Below are positions 22,666-29,640 of a DNA stretch of 45,353 nt, in pieces. The notes beneath the pieces are model-generated. The model was given only the letters and a program-made list of their open reading frames with translations, was not told the origin of the DNA and ran no database searches. How positions within the stretch are numbered: position 1 is the stretch's first letter; each line of letters starts with the position of its first letter. The stretch lies in contig DVFR01000046.1 in the NCBI GenBank assembly GCA_018713165.1, positions 70,637 through 115,989 on the forward strand, written 5' to 3'. The translations under genes and the position numbers were made by a program. This DNA is from Candidatus Coproplasma stercoravium. Its GTDB lineage: Bacteria > Bacillota > Clostridia > Christensenellales > Borkfalkiaceae.

Positions 22666-24897
22666 ATGAACAGAAGATTATTTATAAGCGAGCTGAAAAA
22701 AGAGCAGCTTGACGGCTCCGACATTGTCGGGACGTATAACATCATCTCATCGGTAGCAATGCGGTGTGCTCTAAAAGGACCCGTCAAGCCGCGGCATTGC
22801 GCTCATTATTTCTCCATAGAATACCTCATGGGACGCGGGTTTTATAATAACCTTATGGAACTCGGCGTCCTGCATGAGGCCTCTTCCATCCTCGCGGAAA
22901 AGGGCATAGATATAAACGCATTTGAAGAGGTGGAGGACGCCGCTCTCGGCAACGGCGGTCTCGGCAGGCTCGCTGCATGTTTTCTCGATTCTGCCGCGGC
23001 TCTGGGGCTTCCGCTATACGGCTACGGCATACGCTATAAGTACGGGCTGTTCAAGCAGGACTTCGAGAACGGTTTCCAGAAGGAACTTCCGGATGACTGG
23101 CAGCGCTTCGGTGATCCGTGGAGCATACGCAAAGATGATGAGAGTATGACTATATCTTTTGCGGATATGGTCGTAACTGCGGTGCCATATGATATGCCTG
23201 TGTTCGGTAAGCGCATAAATATCCTGCGCCTTTATCAGGCGGAGGACAGCGCGGAGGCGGAGAAGATAAGCGAATATCTCTATCCCGCCGACGATACCGA
23301 GGAGGGGAAAATTCTGCGGCTAAGGCAGGAATATTTCTTTACGGCCGCCGCCTGCCGCGATATAGTGCAAAACTTCGTTCGTCTGCACGGTACAAACTTT
23401 AAAAATCTCGGCAAGTACAACACCATACAGCTCAACGATACTCATCCCGTGCTTGCAATAGCCGAACTCATACGCATTATGACAGCCGAATATGCTGTCA
23501 GCTTCAAAGCAGCGCTTGACGCAGTCAAGGGCACATTCGCATATACCAACCATACCATTCTTCCGGAGGCGTTGGAGTGTTGGGATATGGGAATGATTGA
23601 GCGCATATTGCCTGAAATCGCACAGATAATCTCAAAAATCGACGGTGCCGCCCGCATTGAACGCGAAAAGGCCGGCTATTCTGCCGCCGAAATTGAAGAG
23701 ACTGCCGTAATCAGAGGGGACAAGGCACATATGGCGAACCTCGCCGTGTATGCCTCAAAATCTGTAAACGGCGTTGCAAAACTGCATACCGAGATAATAG
23801 AGCGGGATGTGTTCCCGACGGAGTATAAATATCATCCCGAAAAGTTTTCAAACAAGACTAACGGCGTCACCCAGCGCAGATGGCTCATGCTTTGCAACGG
23901 GGAACTCAGTTCTCTCATCGATAAGACGATAGGGCGGGAGTGGCGCAATGATTTTACGGGTATTTTTGCCTTAAAGGAAAGCATTGGCGACATTGCCGAA
24001 AAGTTTATAGCCGTAAAGGGTAGAAAGAAAAAGCAACTTTTCGACTATATCAGGGCGACGGAGGGAATAGATATTCCCGATGATATGATACTGTATGCGC
24101 AGGTCAAACGCCTGCACGAATACAAGCGCCAGCTTATGACGGCGTTCGCCATACTCGAAATCTATAACAAATTAAAGAGGGGCGAACTCAAAGATTTTCA
24201 GCCGTCTGTCTTTCTGTTTGGTGCAAAGAGCGCGCCGTCATACAGACGTGCCAAGGCTATAATCAAGTTCATAAACTGTATTGCAGAAAAGGTAAATGCC
24301 GACGAACAGACGAACGGACTTCTAAAAGTCGTCTTTGTGCGCAATTACAACGTGTCGTATGCCGAAAAGATAGTGGCAGCCGCAGATGTCTCTCTGCAAG
24401 TGTCTACCGCGGGGTTCGAGGCGTCGGGCACGGGCAACATGAAGTTTATGATGAACGGAGCCGTCACCTGCGGAACGCTCGACGGGGCTAATATTGAAAT
24501 CGTCGATTATGCGGGTGAGGGAAACAATTATATCTTCGGCGCAACGGCGGAAGAAATAAAGTCGCTCTCCTCCGGCGGTTATTCGCCGCGGAAAATTTAT
24601 GACGAGGACGAGGAACTTCACGCGGTAGTCGATACGCTTATAGACGGCACTTTCGATGATTGCGGCACGGGCGACTTTGCCGACCTGTACGCCGGCCTGT
24701 TAAAGGGCGAAAGGCTGGACTATTACTTCGTTCTCTACGATTTGAACAGCTATGTTGAAACGCTTTTAACGATAAACGAAGACTATAAAAACAGAGTTGA
24801 GTTTGCAAAAAAACAGCTTAGCAATACGGCAAATTCCGCGTACTTCTCTTCCGATAGGACGATAAAAGAGTATGCGCGAGAAATATGGAAAATTTGA
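22666..24897 (+). CDS. glgP: Glycogen/maltodextrin phosphorylase (GT35)
   Basis: The 743-aa enzyme phosphorolyses alpha-1,4-glucans to glucose-1-phosphate. Family motifs are YFSIEYLMGRGFYNNL, LGNGGLGRLAACFLDSAAALGLPLYGYGIRY, LNDTHPVLAIAELIR, and the pyridoxal phosphate site EASGTGNMKFMMNGA with Schiff-base Lys593, followed by GTLDGANIEI. It is shorter at the N-terminus than the allosteric 800-840-aa enzymes, so it is probably constitutively active. It starts 7 bases after the ATPase gene with only a weak ribosome binding site, and ends the operon at the hairpin at 24918-24944. Confidence 0.95.
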   Translation: MNRRLFISELKKEQLDGSDIVGTYNIISSVAMRCALKGPVKPRHCAHYFSIEYLMGRGFYNNLMELGVLHEASSILAEKGIDINAFEEVEDAALGNGGLGRLAACFLDSAAALGLPLYGYGIRYKYGLFKQDFENGFQKELPDDWQRFGDPWSIRKDDESMTISFADMVVTAVPYDMPVFGKRINILRLYQAEDSAEAEKISEYLYPADDTEEGKILRLRQEYFFTAAACRDIVQNFVRLHGTNFKNLGKYNTIQLNDTHPVLAIAELIRIMTAEYAVSFKAALDAVKGTFAYTNHTILPEALECWDMGMIERILPEIAQIISKIDGAARIEREKAGYSAAEIEETAVIRGDKAHMANLAVYASKSVNGVAKLHTEIIERDVFPTEYKYHPEKFSNKTNGVTQRRWLMLCNGELSSLIDKTIGREWRNDFTGIFALKESIGDIAEKFIAVKGRKKKQLFDYIRATEGIDIPDDMILYAQVKRLHEYKRQLMTAFAILEIYNKLKRGELKDFQPSVFLFGAKSAPSYRRAKAIIKFINCIAEKVNADEQTNGLLKVVFVRNYNVSYAEKIVAAADVSLQVSTAGFEASGTGNMKFMMNGAVTCGTLDGANIEIVDYAGEGNNYIFGATAEEIKSLSSGGYSPRKIYDEDEELHAVVDTLIDGTFDDCGTGDFADLYAGLLKGERLDYYFVLYDLNSYVETLLTINEDYKNRVEFAKKQLSNTANSAYFSSDRTIKEYAREIWKI

Positions 24898-24917
24898 ATT
24901 AAAAATTTAAAAAGTAA

Positions 24918-24944
24918 TTAAAGCCTCCATATTGGAGGCTTTAA
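24918..24944 (+). terminator. Terminator of the glucan operon
   Basis: TTAAAGCCTCCA-TAT-TGGAGGCTTTAA is a perfect palindromic stem 20 bases after the glgP stop, followed by AT-rich DNA. Confidence 0.75.
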
Positions 24945-25005
24945 TATATATTACTTTGTTGCAAATGAAAAATTATAATTAATTATTGCAGTCGGGAGAT
25001 TTTTC

Positions 25006-25986
25006 ATGTCAAGAAATTCAGAGCAGAAAATAAGACTACTCGTACTGTATGATATTCTTCATAAAGAAACAGATGCAGAACATCAGCTTTCAACCAATGA
25101 GATTATAGGTAGACTCGCATCTTATGGTATTAAAGCGACACGCCAGACTGTCTATGACGATATTGAAATGCTCAATTCGTTCGGGTATGAGATAATAACC
25201 GTCCATGGACGCAACAATCATTATTTTATAGGCGATAGAACATTTGAGTTGCCAGAAGTTCAGGTTTTGCTCCACGCCGTCGGCGCGGCAAAATTTTTGA
25301 CTGAGAAAAAGGCATCTGTTTTAACTGAAAAGGTAGCAGAACTTCTTGGTGAAGCGAAGGCGGATAGCTTAAAAGAACTTTTGACTGTAAAAAGCAATGA
25401 ACATGGCAATGAGAGAATTTATTACAGTATAGACGCTATCACAACCGCGCTCATTGAAAAACGCAAGTTGTCATTCCGTTATTTCGACTATGACGGTAGC
25501 GGGAACAGGATTTATCGTAAGGAAGGGGAGAGGTATGAGGTAAACCCACTCGGAATGGTCTATTCAGGCGAAAACTTCTATCTTGTATGTTTTCACGACA
25601 AGTACGATAATCCTGCAAGCTATCGCATAGACAAGATGGAAGAGGTACAGGTTGAAAAAAGTAAAATTACTGGGAAAAAGCAATTTGAAAACTTTGACCT
25701 GAACGCATATAAATGCGAAACATTTGGGATGTACTACGGCGAGAAGGCAGATGTAACTCTATATTTTCCTCATGAATTATTGGACGTAATGAGAGACCGT
25801 TTTGGCGATATTAAGCCCAAAAGCGATAGGAATGGCTACATAGTAAGGGAAACCATTCGCGTAAGTCGCACCTTTTTCGCATGGATAGCTATGTTTGAAG
25901 GTAAAGTTAAGATAATTGAACCGAATAATGTAAGAGAGCAATACAGGAGTTTTGTTGAAAAGCTATATCTCTCTGTAACTGAATAA
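25006..25986 (+). CDS. WYL-domain transcriptional regulator
   Basis: The 326-aa protein has an N-terminal winged helix-turn-helix (KIRLLVLYDILHKETDAEHQLSTNEIIGRLASYGIKATRQTVYDDIEML), a WYL domain near 140-215 (FRYFDYD...YEVNPLGMVYSGENFYLVCFHD...SYRIDKM) and the WYL C-terminal extension to the end. WYL domains bind ligands, in some cases nucleic acids, and often steer DNA repair or defence genes. The ATG follows GGGAG. The gene stands alone and its targets cannot be told from the sequence. The terminator is at 25992-26020. Confidence 0.92.
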   Translation: MSRNSEQKIRLLVLYDILHKETDAEHQLSTNEIIGRLASYGIKATRQTVYDDIEMLNSFGYEIITVHGRNNHYFIGDRTFELPEVQVLLHAVGAAKFLTEKKASVLTEKVAELLGEAKADSLKELLTVKSNEHGNERIYYSIDAITTALIEKRKLSFRYFDYDGSGNRIYRKEGERYEVNPLGMVYSGENFYLVCFHDKYDNPASYRIDKMEEVQVEKSKITGKKQFENFDLNAYKCETFGMYYGEKADVTLYFPHELLDVMRDRFGDIKPKSDRNGYIVRETIRVSRTFFAWIAMFEGKVKIIEPNNVREQYRSFVEKLYLSVTE

Positions 25987-25991
25987 ATAAT

Positions 25992-26020
25992 AAGAGCGCG
26001 GTATCCGCGCTCTTATTTGT
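25992..26020 (+). terminator. Terminator of the WYL gene
   Basis: AAGAGCGCGG-TAT-CCGCGCTCTT followed by ATTTGTT. Confidence 0.75.
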
Positions 26021-26027
26021 TGCCGTA

Positions 26028-26195
26028 TTAATAACGATTTCGTAGAAAAATAGTAATCATAGCTACGATACCGCCTATAAGACATACCCCGCAGATTGAA
26101 AGGATGACGATAGACCATATCGGGCAACAGTTATTCTGATTAGTTTGATAAACTGCTGTCGGCGTATTTGAGCTGCATAAACAGGCAAAGTTAAC
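26028..26195 (-). pseudogene. Frame-displaced C-terminal membrane anchor of the preceding gene
   Basis: This 55-codon open stretch has no start. It reads SSNTPTAVYQTNQNNCCP, then WSIVILSICGVCLIGG, IVAMITIF and a basic LRNRY end: an ectodomain end, one membrane helix and a stop-transfer signal. It lies in the -1 frame relative to the signal-peptide part. A one-base change between about 26098 and 26195 would join both into a 130-residue protein. No canonical slippery heptamer was found where the frames overlap. Confidence 0.55.
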
Positions 26196-26422
26196 TTAAT
26201 AATGTTGTTTGTATCAGAATGAACAGGGATGGTAGTATTCAGCAAAGGATCATCCTCGTCTAAATCTGCCGTGAGATTGAAATCAATGTTGTTAACCCCG
26301 CTGATAGCAGGGAGAAATGTGTGAACGACAGATTCCACGGATGCTGCGTTAGAACCCAAAGGAAACATAAACATAAGAATAGAGATGGTCAGCAGTACAA
26401 AGATAACCGTAAACTTTTTCAT
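26075..26422 (-). CDS. Secreted/membrane protein of unknown function, apparently frameshifted
   Basis: The 115-aa product has a clear signal peptide (MKKFTVIFVLLTISILMFMFPLGSNAA, cleavage after the Ala pair) and a short acidic ectodomain (NNIDFNLTADLDEDDPLLNTTIPVHSD). After about TLPVYAA the frame turns into a basic, non-typical tail. In the -1 frame the sequence instead continues into a perfect transmembrane helix ending at 26028 (see next entry). I infer a recent frameshift in a type I membrane protein. It overlaps the upstream SLOG gene by four bases (ATGA) and so belongs to its operon. Family not recognised. Confidence 0.6.
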   Translation of the reverse strand: MKKFTVIFVLLTISILMFMFPLGSNAASVESVVHTFLPAISGVNNIDFNLTADLDEDDPLLNTTIPVHSDTNNIIKLTLPVYAAQIRRQQFIKLIRITVARYGLSSSFQSAGYVL

Positions 26423-26928
26423 ATTATCTCATCTAACCGTATAATTTCTAGCTGCTTTTGCTGTTTAATTGCGTATCCCATTGTATACCATGTTCCGCCA
26501 TGTTGCTTGCCATTCCAAACGGCGAGAACATAATCGCTCCTATCGACCATATACCGATTGCGTTCAAGCATACAATTTTGATTATATTTTTCTGACAGAA
26601 TTATTGAAGAGTCTGCTCGTTTCAATATCTTGTTGTAGAGTGCAATGTCGCGCCCGTTCCATAACTTTGTCTGGTTGTGACACGGAATAGCGCAATGTAA
26701 ATGAATTGACGAGTATTTTTTTCGTAGCTTTAACACGGCAACAGCAAAATCTATATCAACGCCCAGCGCCATGCCGCTGATAAAGTCAGTTACGTTGCTT
26801 TCAGTTATATATATTTCTATTCTCTCGTAGAGCATTTTCTCATAAACAGATTGAAATTTACTATCTGCTCCGTAGAGCCAAGGGAAGCCTTTAGGTCTAT
26901 GTCCTGTGACGCAGCATGTCTTAAACAT
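26419..26928 (-). CDS. SLOG-fold (DUF1273/YpsA-like) protein, copy 2
   Basis: The 169-aa protein begins FKTCCVTGHRPKGFPW and continues with TDFISGMALGVDIDFAVAVLKL, the two ligand-loop motifs of the DUF1273/YpsA family, then IHLHCAIPCHNQTKLW and DYVLAVWNGKQHGGTWYTMGYA, the last strand and helix of the fold. Such proteins are thought to bind nucleotide-like ligands. It heads a two-gene minus-strand operon with a membrane protein and is divergent from an XRE regulator, the same arrangement as at 3541-4386. A promoter (26962-26990) and operators lie between them. Confidence 0.88.
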   Translation of the reverse strand: MFKTCCVTGHRPKGFPWLYGADSKFQSVYEKMLYERIEIYITESNVTDFISGMALGVDIDFAVAVLKLRKKYSSIHLHCAIPCHNQTKLWNGRDIALYNKILKRADSSIILSEKYNQNCMLERNRYMVDRSDYVLAVWNGKQHGGTWYTMGYAIKQQKQLEIIRLDEII

Positions 26929-26961
26929 AACAATTTAATTCTCCATTATAGTCCTATAAAA

Positions 26962-26990
26962 ATTATATCGGCATAGAAGAAATAAGTAAA
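26962..26990 (-). promoter_or_regulatory. Promoter of SLOG copy 2
   Basis: On the minus strand TTTACT (26985-26990) and TATAAT (26962-26967) are 17 bases apart. The transcript would start about 28 bases before the ATG. Confidence 0.65.
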
Positions 26991-26995
26991 GCAAA

Positions 26996-27064
26996 GTTCT
27001 ATATGTAGAACTTAAAAATTTATTTCTTTGCCTATAATTAAGTTGTAGGTTCTCTTAGTAGAAC
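26996..27064. promoter_or_regulatory. Two GTTCT...AGAAC operators between SLOG copy 2 and XRE
   Basis: GTTCTATATGTAGAAC (26996-27011) and GTTCTCTTAGTAGAAC (27049-27064) are 16-base dyads with the same arms, 53 bases apart. A third half-site, GTTCTATG, overlaps the XRE start (27077-27084). The first lies beside the -35 of the SLOG promoter; the second lies just after the presumed XRE transcript start (TATAAT at 27033-27038). They would let the XRE protein repress both directions. Confidence 0.7.
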
Positions 27065-27081
27065 TATAAAGGAGGTGTTCT

Positions 27082-27315
27082 ATGCGGCTGACAGACGCTG
27101 TTGTTTATCGTTTGCGCAAAATAATGGCGGAAAGGAACATTACTCCTTATTATTTTCATGTGAATGGCGGAATAGCGAAATCTTCTATCTCTCAATTATT
27201 TAATGGTAAACAGGAAAAGGTGACTTTGGATTTTTTATATCAATTTACATCTACATTGAGTATGTCGTTATGCGAGTTCTTTAACGACCCGATATTTGAT
27301 GAGGTGACTGACTAA
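27082..27315 (+). CDS. Small XRE-family regulator paired with SLOG copy 2
   Basis: The 77-aa protein is one helix-turn-helix domain (AERNITPYYFHVNGGIAKSSISQLFNGKQ) ending in LSMSLCEFFNDPIFDEVTD. It resembles the regulator at 4147 in length and in its EFFN-P-F end. The ATG follows a strong AAGGAGGTG. Position between matching operators points to autoregulation and control of the divergent SLOG gene. Confidence 0.88.
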   Translation: MRLTDAVVYRLRKIMAERNITPYYFHVNGGIAKSSISQLFNGKQEKVTLDFLYQFTSTLSMSLCEFFNDPIFDEVTD

Positions 27316-27370
27316 AAAAAGTCAGGATGAAATAGGTTTTAATTCTTACAAATACAACTTATGTAATTTT

Positions 27371-27398
27371 CCGTCGGGTATGTTGCCCGGCGTTTTTT
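27371..27398 (+). terminator. Terminator of the XRE gene
   Basis: CGTCGGG-TATGTTG-CCCGGCG followed by TTTTTT. Confidence 0.85.
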
Positions 27399-27422
27399 AT
27401 GCAAAAAAGTTCAAAAAATCTT

Positions 27423-27450
27423 CGTCGCGTTAATTCCATTTAACGCGACG
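27423..27450. repeat. Perfect inverted repeat upstream of the lexA-like promoter
   Basis: CGTCGCGTTAA and TTAACGCGACG form an 11-bp stem with a 6-base loop, four bases before the -35 at 27454. It has no U-run, so it may be a protein-binding dyad or the foot of an upstream transcript. Confidence 0.55.
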
Positions 27451-27453
27451 GAC

Positions 27454-27482
27454 TTGTCCAAATCAAAAAAAGGTGGTATAAT
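27454..27482 (+). promoter_or_regulatory. Promoter of the lexA-like gene
   Basis: TTGTCC (27454-27459) and TATAAT (27477-27482) are 17 bases apart with an extended TG. The start is expected near 27489, next to the operator. Confidence 0.8.
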
Positions 27483-27491
27483 ACGATTACT

Positions 27492-27520
27492 TTTTAGATG
27501 AACGCATTGTTCGTCTAAAA
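27492..27520. promoter_or_regulatory. LexA-type operator with long arms
   Basis: TTTTAGATGAAC and GTTCGTCTAAAA form 12-base arms (one mismatch) around GCATT. The core GAAC-N5-GTTC resembles the Bacillota SOS box GAAC-N4-GTTC but has one extra base in the centre. It covers the start of the transcript, so the gene should be autoregulated. Confidence 0.7.
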
Positions 27521-27534
27521 TGCAGGAGTTACTA

Positions 27535-28140
27535 ATGAGAAGATACGACGAAGAATTGCTTGCTGCGCTGAGGGATTATATCATTGATTACCAGAGGGAG
27601 AATGGTAGCTCGCCGACATACAGAAAGATAATGCAAAATTTTCCGATCGGTTTTACTTCGACTGCAAAGATAAGCGGCTATATAAATGTGCTGTGCGAGC
27701 GTCGCCTTATAGAGCGGGACGGAAATGGCAGCATAAAAGTGGACAAGCGTTTTAAGACGGAAACGGTCAATGCTCCGCTTGTAGGACAAGTTGCCTGCGG
27801 CGAGCCGATAGAAGCCATAGAGAATATCGAAGGCAGCTTTGTTCTGCCTAAGGAGCTTTACGGCGACGGCGAGCTTATGGTTCTTAAAGCGGAAGGCGAG
27901 AGTATGAAGGGCGTCGGCATAGACGACGGAGATTATATCGTCATCCGCAGGCAGGATACCGCCGAGTACGGCGATATGGTGCTTGCCATTATCGGAACGG
28001 GAGGAACAGTTAAGACCTTCTACCCGCAGAAGAACGGTAAAATAGTTCTGCACCCCGAAAACGAGCAATACGACGATATAGTTGTCGACGAATGTCTTAT
28101 ACAGGGCGTAGTAGTCGGCTGCATGAAATGTTACAGATAA
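27535..28140 (+). CDS. lexA: LexA-family repressor (S24 peptidase)
   Basis: The start is the ATG at 27535 behind GCAGGAG; an ATG at 27520 lies inside the operator. The 201-aa protein has an N-terminal winged helix (LLAALRDYIIDYQRENGSSPTYRKIMQNF...AKISGYINVLCERRLIERDGNG) and a C-terminal self-cleaving domain. The cleavage site reads VACGEPIE, Cys88-Gly89 (UmuD also has Cys-Gly; LexA mostly Ala-Gly). The catalytic pair is S123 (GESMKGVGIDDGD) and K160 (GTVKTFYP), 37 residues apart as usual. It may be the cell's LexA or, given its neighbours, the SOS switch of a mobile element. Confidence 0.9.
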   Translation: MRRYDEELLAALRDYIIDYQRENGSSPTYRKIMQNFPIGFTSTAKISGYINVLCERRLIERDGNGSIKVDKRFKTETVNAPLVGQVACGEPIEAIENIEGSFVLPKELYGDGELMVLKAEGESMKGVGIDDGDYIVIRRQDTAEYGDMVLAIIGTGGTVKTFYPQKNGKIVLHPENEQYDDIVVDECLIQGVVVGCMKCYR

Positions 28141-28173
28141 ATACGCGGGATGCCCCGCCCGTGATTTATATAA

Positions 28174-28256
28174 GGTCTGCAAAAGATAAGTTCCTTATTG
28201 TTCGGAATTTCCCGACCGTACAAGGAAAAGTGCTTAAAATCAAACTTTTGCAGATA
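28174..28256 (+). ncRNA. Structured leader before the Com-like gene
   Basis: An outer stem TCTGCAAAAG (28176-28185)/CTTTTGCAGA (28245-28254) closes around an inner one, TTCCTT..TGT.CGG (28190-28205)/CCG.ACAAGGAA (about 28216-28227). It ends 8 bases before the AAAGGAGG of the next gene. It could be a binding site for a protein or a riboswitch-like leader. I do not recognise any known class. Confidence 0.5.
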
Positions 28257-28279
28257 TAGGGAAAAGGAGGATATTAAAA

Positions 28280-28462
28280 ATGAAGTACGCCATGTGTCCT
28301 AATTGTGGTCGCCGCCTATGCAAGGGTGAGCCGGGTACGAAGGTAGAGCTTGAATGTCCGAAGTGTGGAAAGCCCGTGTCGGTGATAATCGATATGGATG
28401 ATTTACTTATTAGCAGCAAGCCGTTACCGTCGCAGGACAGGCTGTTGAAACAAAACGCCTGA
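28280..28462 (+). CDS. Com-like zinc-ribbon protein
   Basis: The 60-aa protein is mostly one zinc ribbon, CPNCGRRLCKGEPGTKVELECPKCGKPV, with two CxxC pairs at about residues 6-9 and 26-29. The spacing and the KVELECPKC part are close to the phage Mu Com family, small proteins that bind mRNA and switch on translation of the Mom DNA modification gene. A structured leader lies right before it. The start follows AAAAGGAGG. Binding to RNA is inferred from the family only. Confidence 0.75.
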   Translation: MKYAMCPNCGRRLCKGEPGTKVELECPKCGKPVSVIIDMDDLLISSKPLPSQDRLLKQNA

Positions 28463-28513
28463 ACTACATACAAACCATAAAACTAAATAATCCGGGCAGA
28501 GAGGTTCCGTTGA

Positions 28514-28585
28514 ATGTCTTTGCTGACGTCTAGTTATGAGATTGGACTTGATGAGAAGGTCAAGAGGAGTCTGACAGACAGATAA
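28514..28585 (+). CDS. Possible 23-aa leader peptide before a terminator
   Basis: ATG at 28514 follows GAGAGG and gives MSLLTSSYEIGLDEKVKRSLTDR, with its stop codon in the 5' arm of the terminator at 28567-28626. That layout is like a transcription attenuator. The peptide has no run of one amino acid that would tell the signal. It could be a chance frame. The rest of 28463-28754 holds this, two terminators and no other gene. Confidence 0.3.
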   Translation: MSLLTSSYEIGLDEKVKRSLTDR

Positions 28586-28626
28586 AATCCTGCAAGAGGG
28601 ATAGTCTGTTTGTCGGGCTCTTTTTT
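28567..28626 (+). terminator. Terminator or attenuator upstream of the sigma-like gene
   Basis: GAGTCTGACAGACAGA pairs with TCTGTTTGTCGGGCTC (some GU) around a 22-base loop and is followed by TTTTTT. Confidence 0.75.
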
Positions 28627-28641
28627 GTGCCCAAAATTATG

Positions 28642-28686
28642 CGCCCGATTGCGTGGGTTTTATACTGCGCAGTCGGGCGTTTTTTC
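28642..28686 (+). terminator. Second terminator upstream of the sigma-like gene
   Basis: CGCCCGA.TGCG pairs with CGCA.TCGGGCG around a 13-base loop and is followed by TTTTTTC. Two terminators in a row precede one gene without an evident strong promoter between them. Confidence 0.75.
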
Positions 28687-28754
28687 ATTTTACGGGGCGA
28701 GATCCGTCCGATTGCGATTTTCAAAACAAAATCAAAAATCGGAGGATTTCTAAA

Positions 28755-29198
28755 ATGAAAAGATTTACCACAAAAATAATGCACAAAGGCGAAGAAAAAG
28801 TCATAGCTGTTTGGCTTGATGACGAAACAGCAAGGCTCTTGGAAGAGTATGGGGATGAAAAGTTAAAACACTCATACATAGTAGAAGAGTACAAGGCACA
28901 GCTCATTGAACGCAGTGAAACCAGACGGCATCAGTCGTTGGAAAAATCAATGGAAGCAGGGTTTGATGTAATAGACGAAAGCACGGATGTTGAAAAAGAG
29001 GCCATTGAAAATATAGATAAGGAAAAGCTCCGTCGCGCATTCCAATTCTTAGAGCCGCAGCAAAAATGGCTTATTGTTCAGATTTTCTTTAATGGCAGAA
29101 CGAGAGTTGATGTGGCAAAAGAAATGGGTGTTGATGAGTCAGCGATACGATGCAGACTCAAAAAAATTTATAAAAAAATTAAAAAATTTTTAAATTAG
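28755..29198 (+). CDS. Sigma-70 region-4-like regulator
   Basis: The 147-aa protein starts at an ATG behind CGGAGGA. Its C-terminal half reads KLRRAFQFLEPQQKWLIVQIFFNGRTRVDVAKEMGVDESAIRCRLKKIYKKIKKFL, a region 4 helix-turn-helix with the usual LxxxxxxL...G.S..EIA pattern. The N-terminal half (HKGEEKVIAVWLDDETARLLEEYGDEKLKHSYIVEEYKAQLIERSETRRHQ) matches small sigma-like proteins of Tn916/Tn1549-type elements. No region 2 is present, so it may be a regulator and not a full sigma factor. Confidence 0.82.
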   Translation: MKRFTTKIMHKGEEKVIAVWLDDETARLLEEYGDEKLKHSYIVEEYKAQLIERSETRRHQSLEKSMEAGFDVIDESTDVEKEAIENIDKEKLRRAFQFLEPQQKWLIVQIFFNGRTRVDVAKEMGVDESAIRCRLKKIYKKIKKFLN

Positions 29199-29283
29199 GG
29201 GCTCCGATTTTGCCGTTTTCGTGGCTACTAAGTGAAGGGGGTCAGATAACAGACTCTGAAATTAAGATAAGGAAATAAAGAAT

Positions 29284-29640
29284 ATGGCGATAAGCAAAGT
29301 CAGATTATTTATCAGGAGATTGGGCGCTCCTAAATTAACGGAAGAGGAGATAGCAATTATTAAAGATCATCATGAATATCACGGCGATAAGAAAATAACC
29401 ATTATGGGCGCATTACCGGATAAAGCGGTTTTTGTAAGGGTTGTTGACCACATGGGTTATCACGATTCAGTCATAGATAGCTTTTGCTATAAAAACGACT
29501 GCACCGAAGACGCTTATATTCGTGAATCAGACGAAGATGAAGAAATTAAATTCATAAAAAAATGGATAAAAGAGTTTCACGGAATAGAGAAATATAAAGA
29601 GCTGATGAAGAGGGTAGAGAGATATGAAAAACGACATTAA
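29284..29640 (+). CDS. Hypothetical protein of the mobile element
   Basis: This 118-aa protein is charged and soluble, with no signal or membrane segment. An N-terminal basic stretch (MAISKVRLFIRRLGAPKL) precedes a mixed part with IMGALPDKAVFVRVVDHMGYHDSVIDSF and an acidic-basic helical end (EDEEIKFIKKWIKEFHGIEKYKELMKRVERYEKRH). I do not recognise it. Only a weak AAGGAAA precedes the ATG. It overlaps the next gene by 17 bases, so they are co-translated. Confidence 0.75.
   Translation: MAISKVRLFIRRLGAPKLTEEEIAIIKDHHEYHGDKKITIMGALPDKAVFVRVVDHMGYHDSVIDSFCYKNDCTEDAYIRESDEDEEIKFIKKWIKEFHGIEKYKELMKRVERYEKRH

Noticed and set aside
27520-27534. Upstream ATG of the LexA-family gene
   Set aside because: It lies at the edge of the operator with no ribosome binding site, whereas the ATG at 27535 has GCAGGAG at good spacing.
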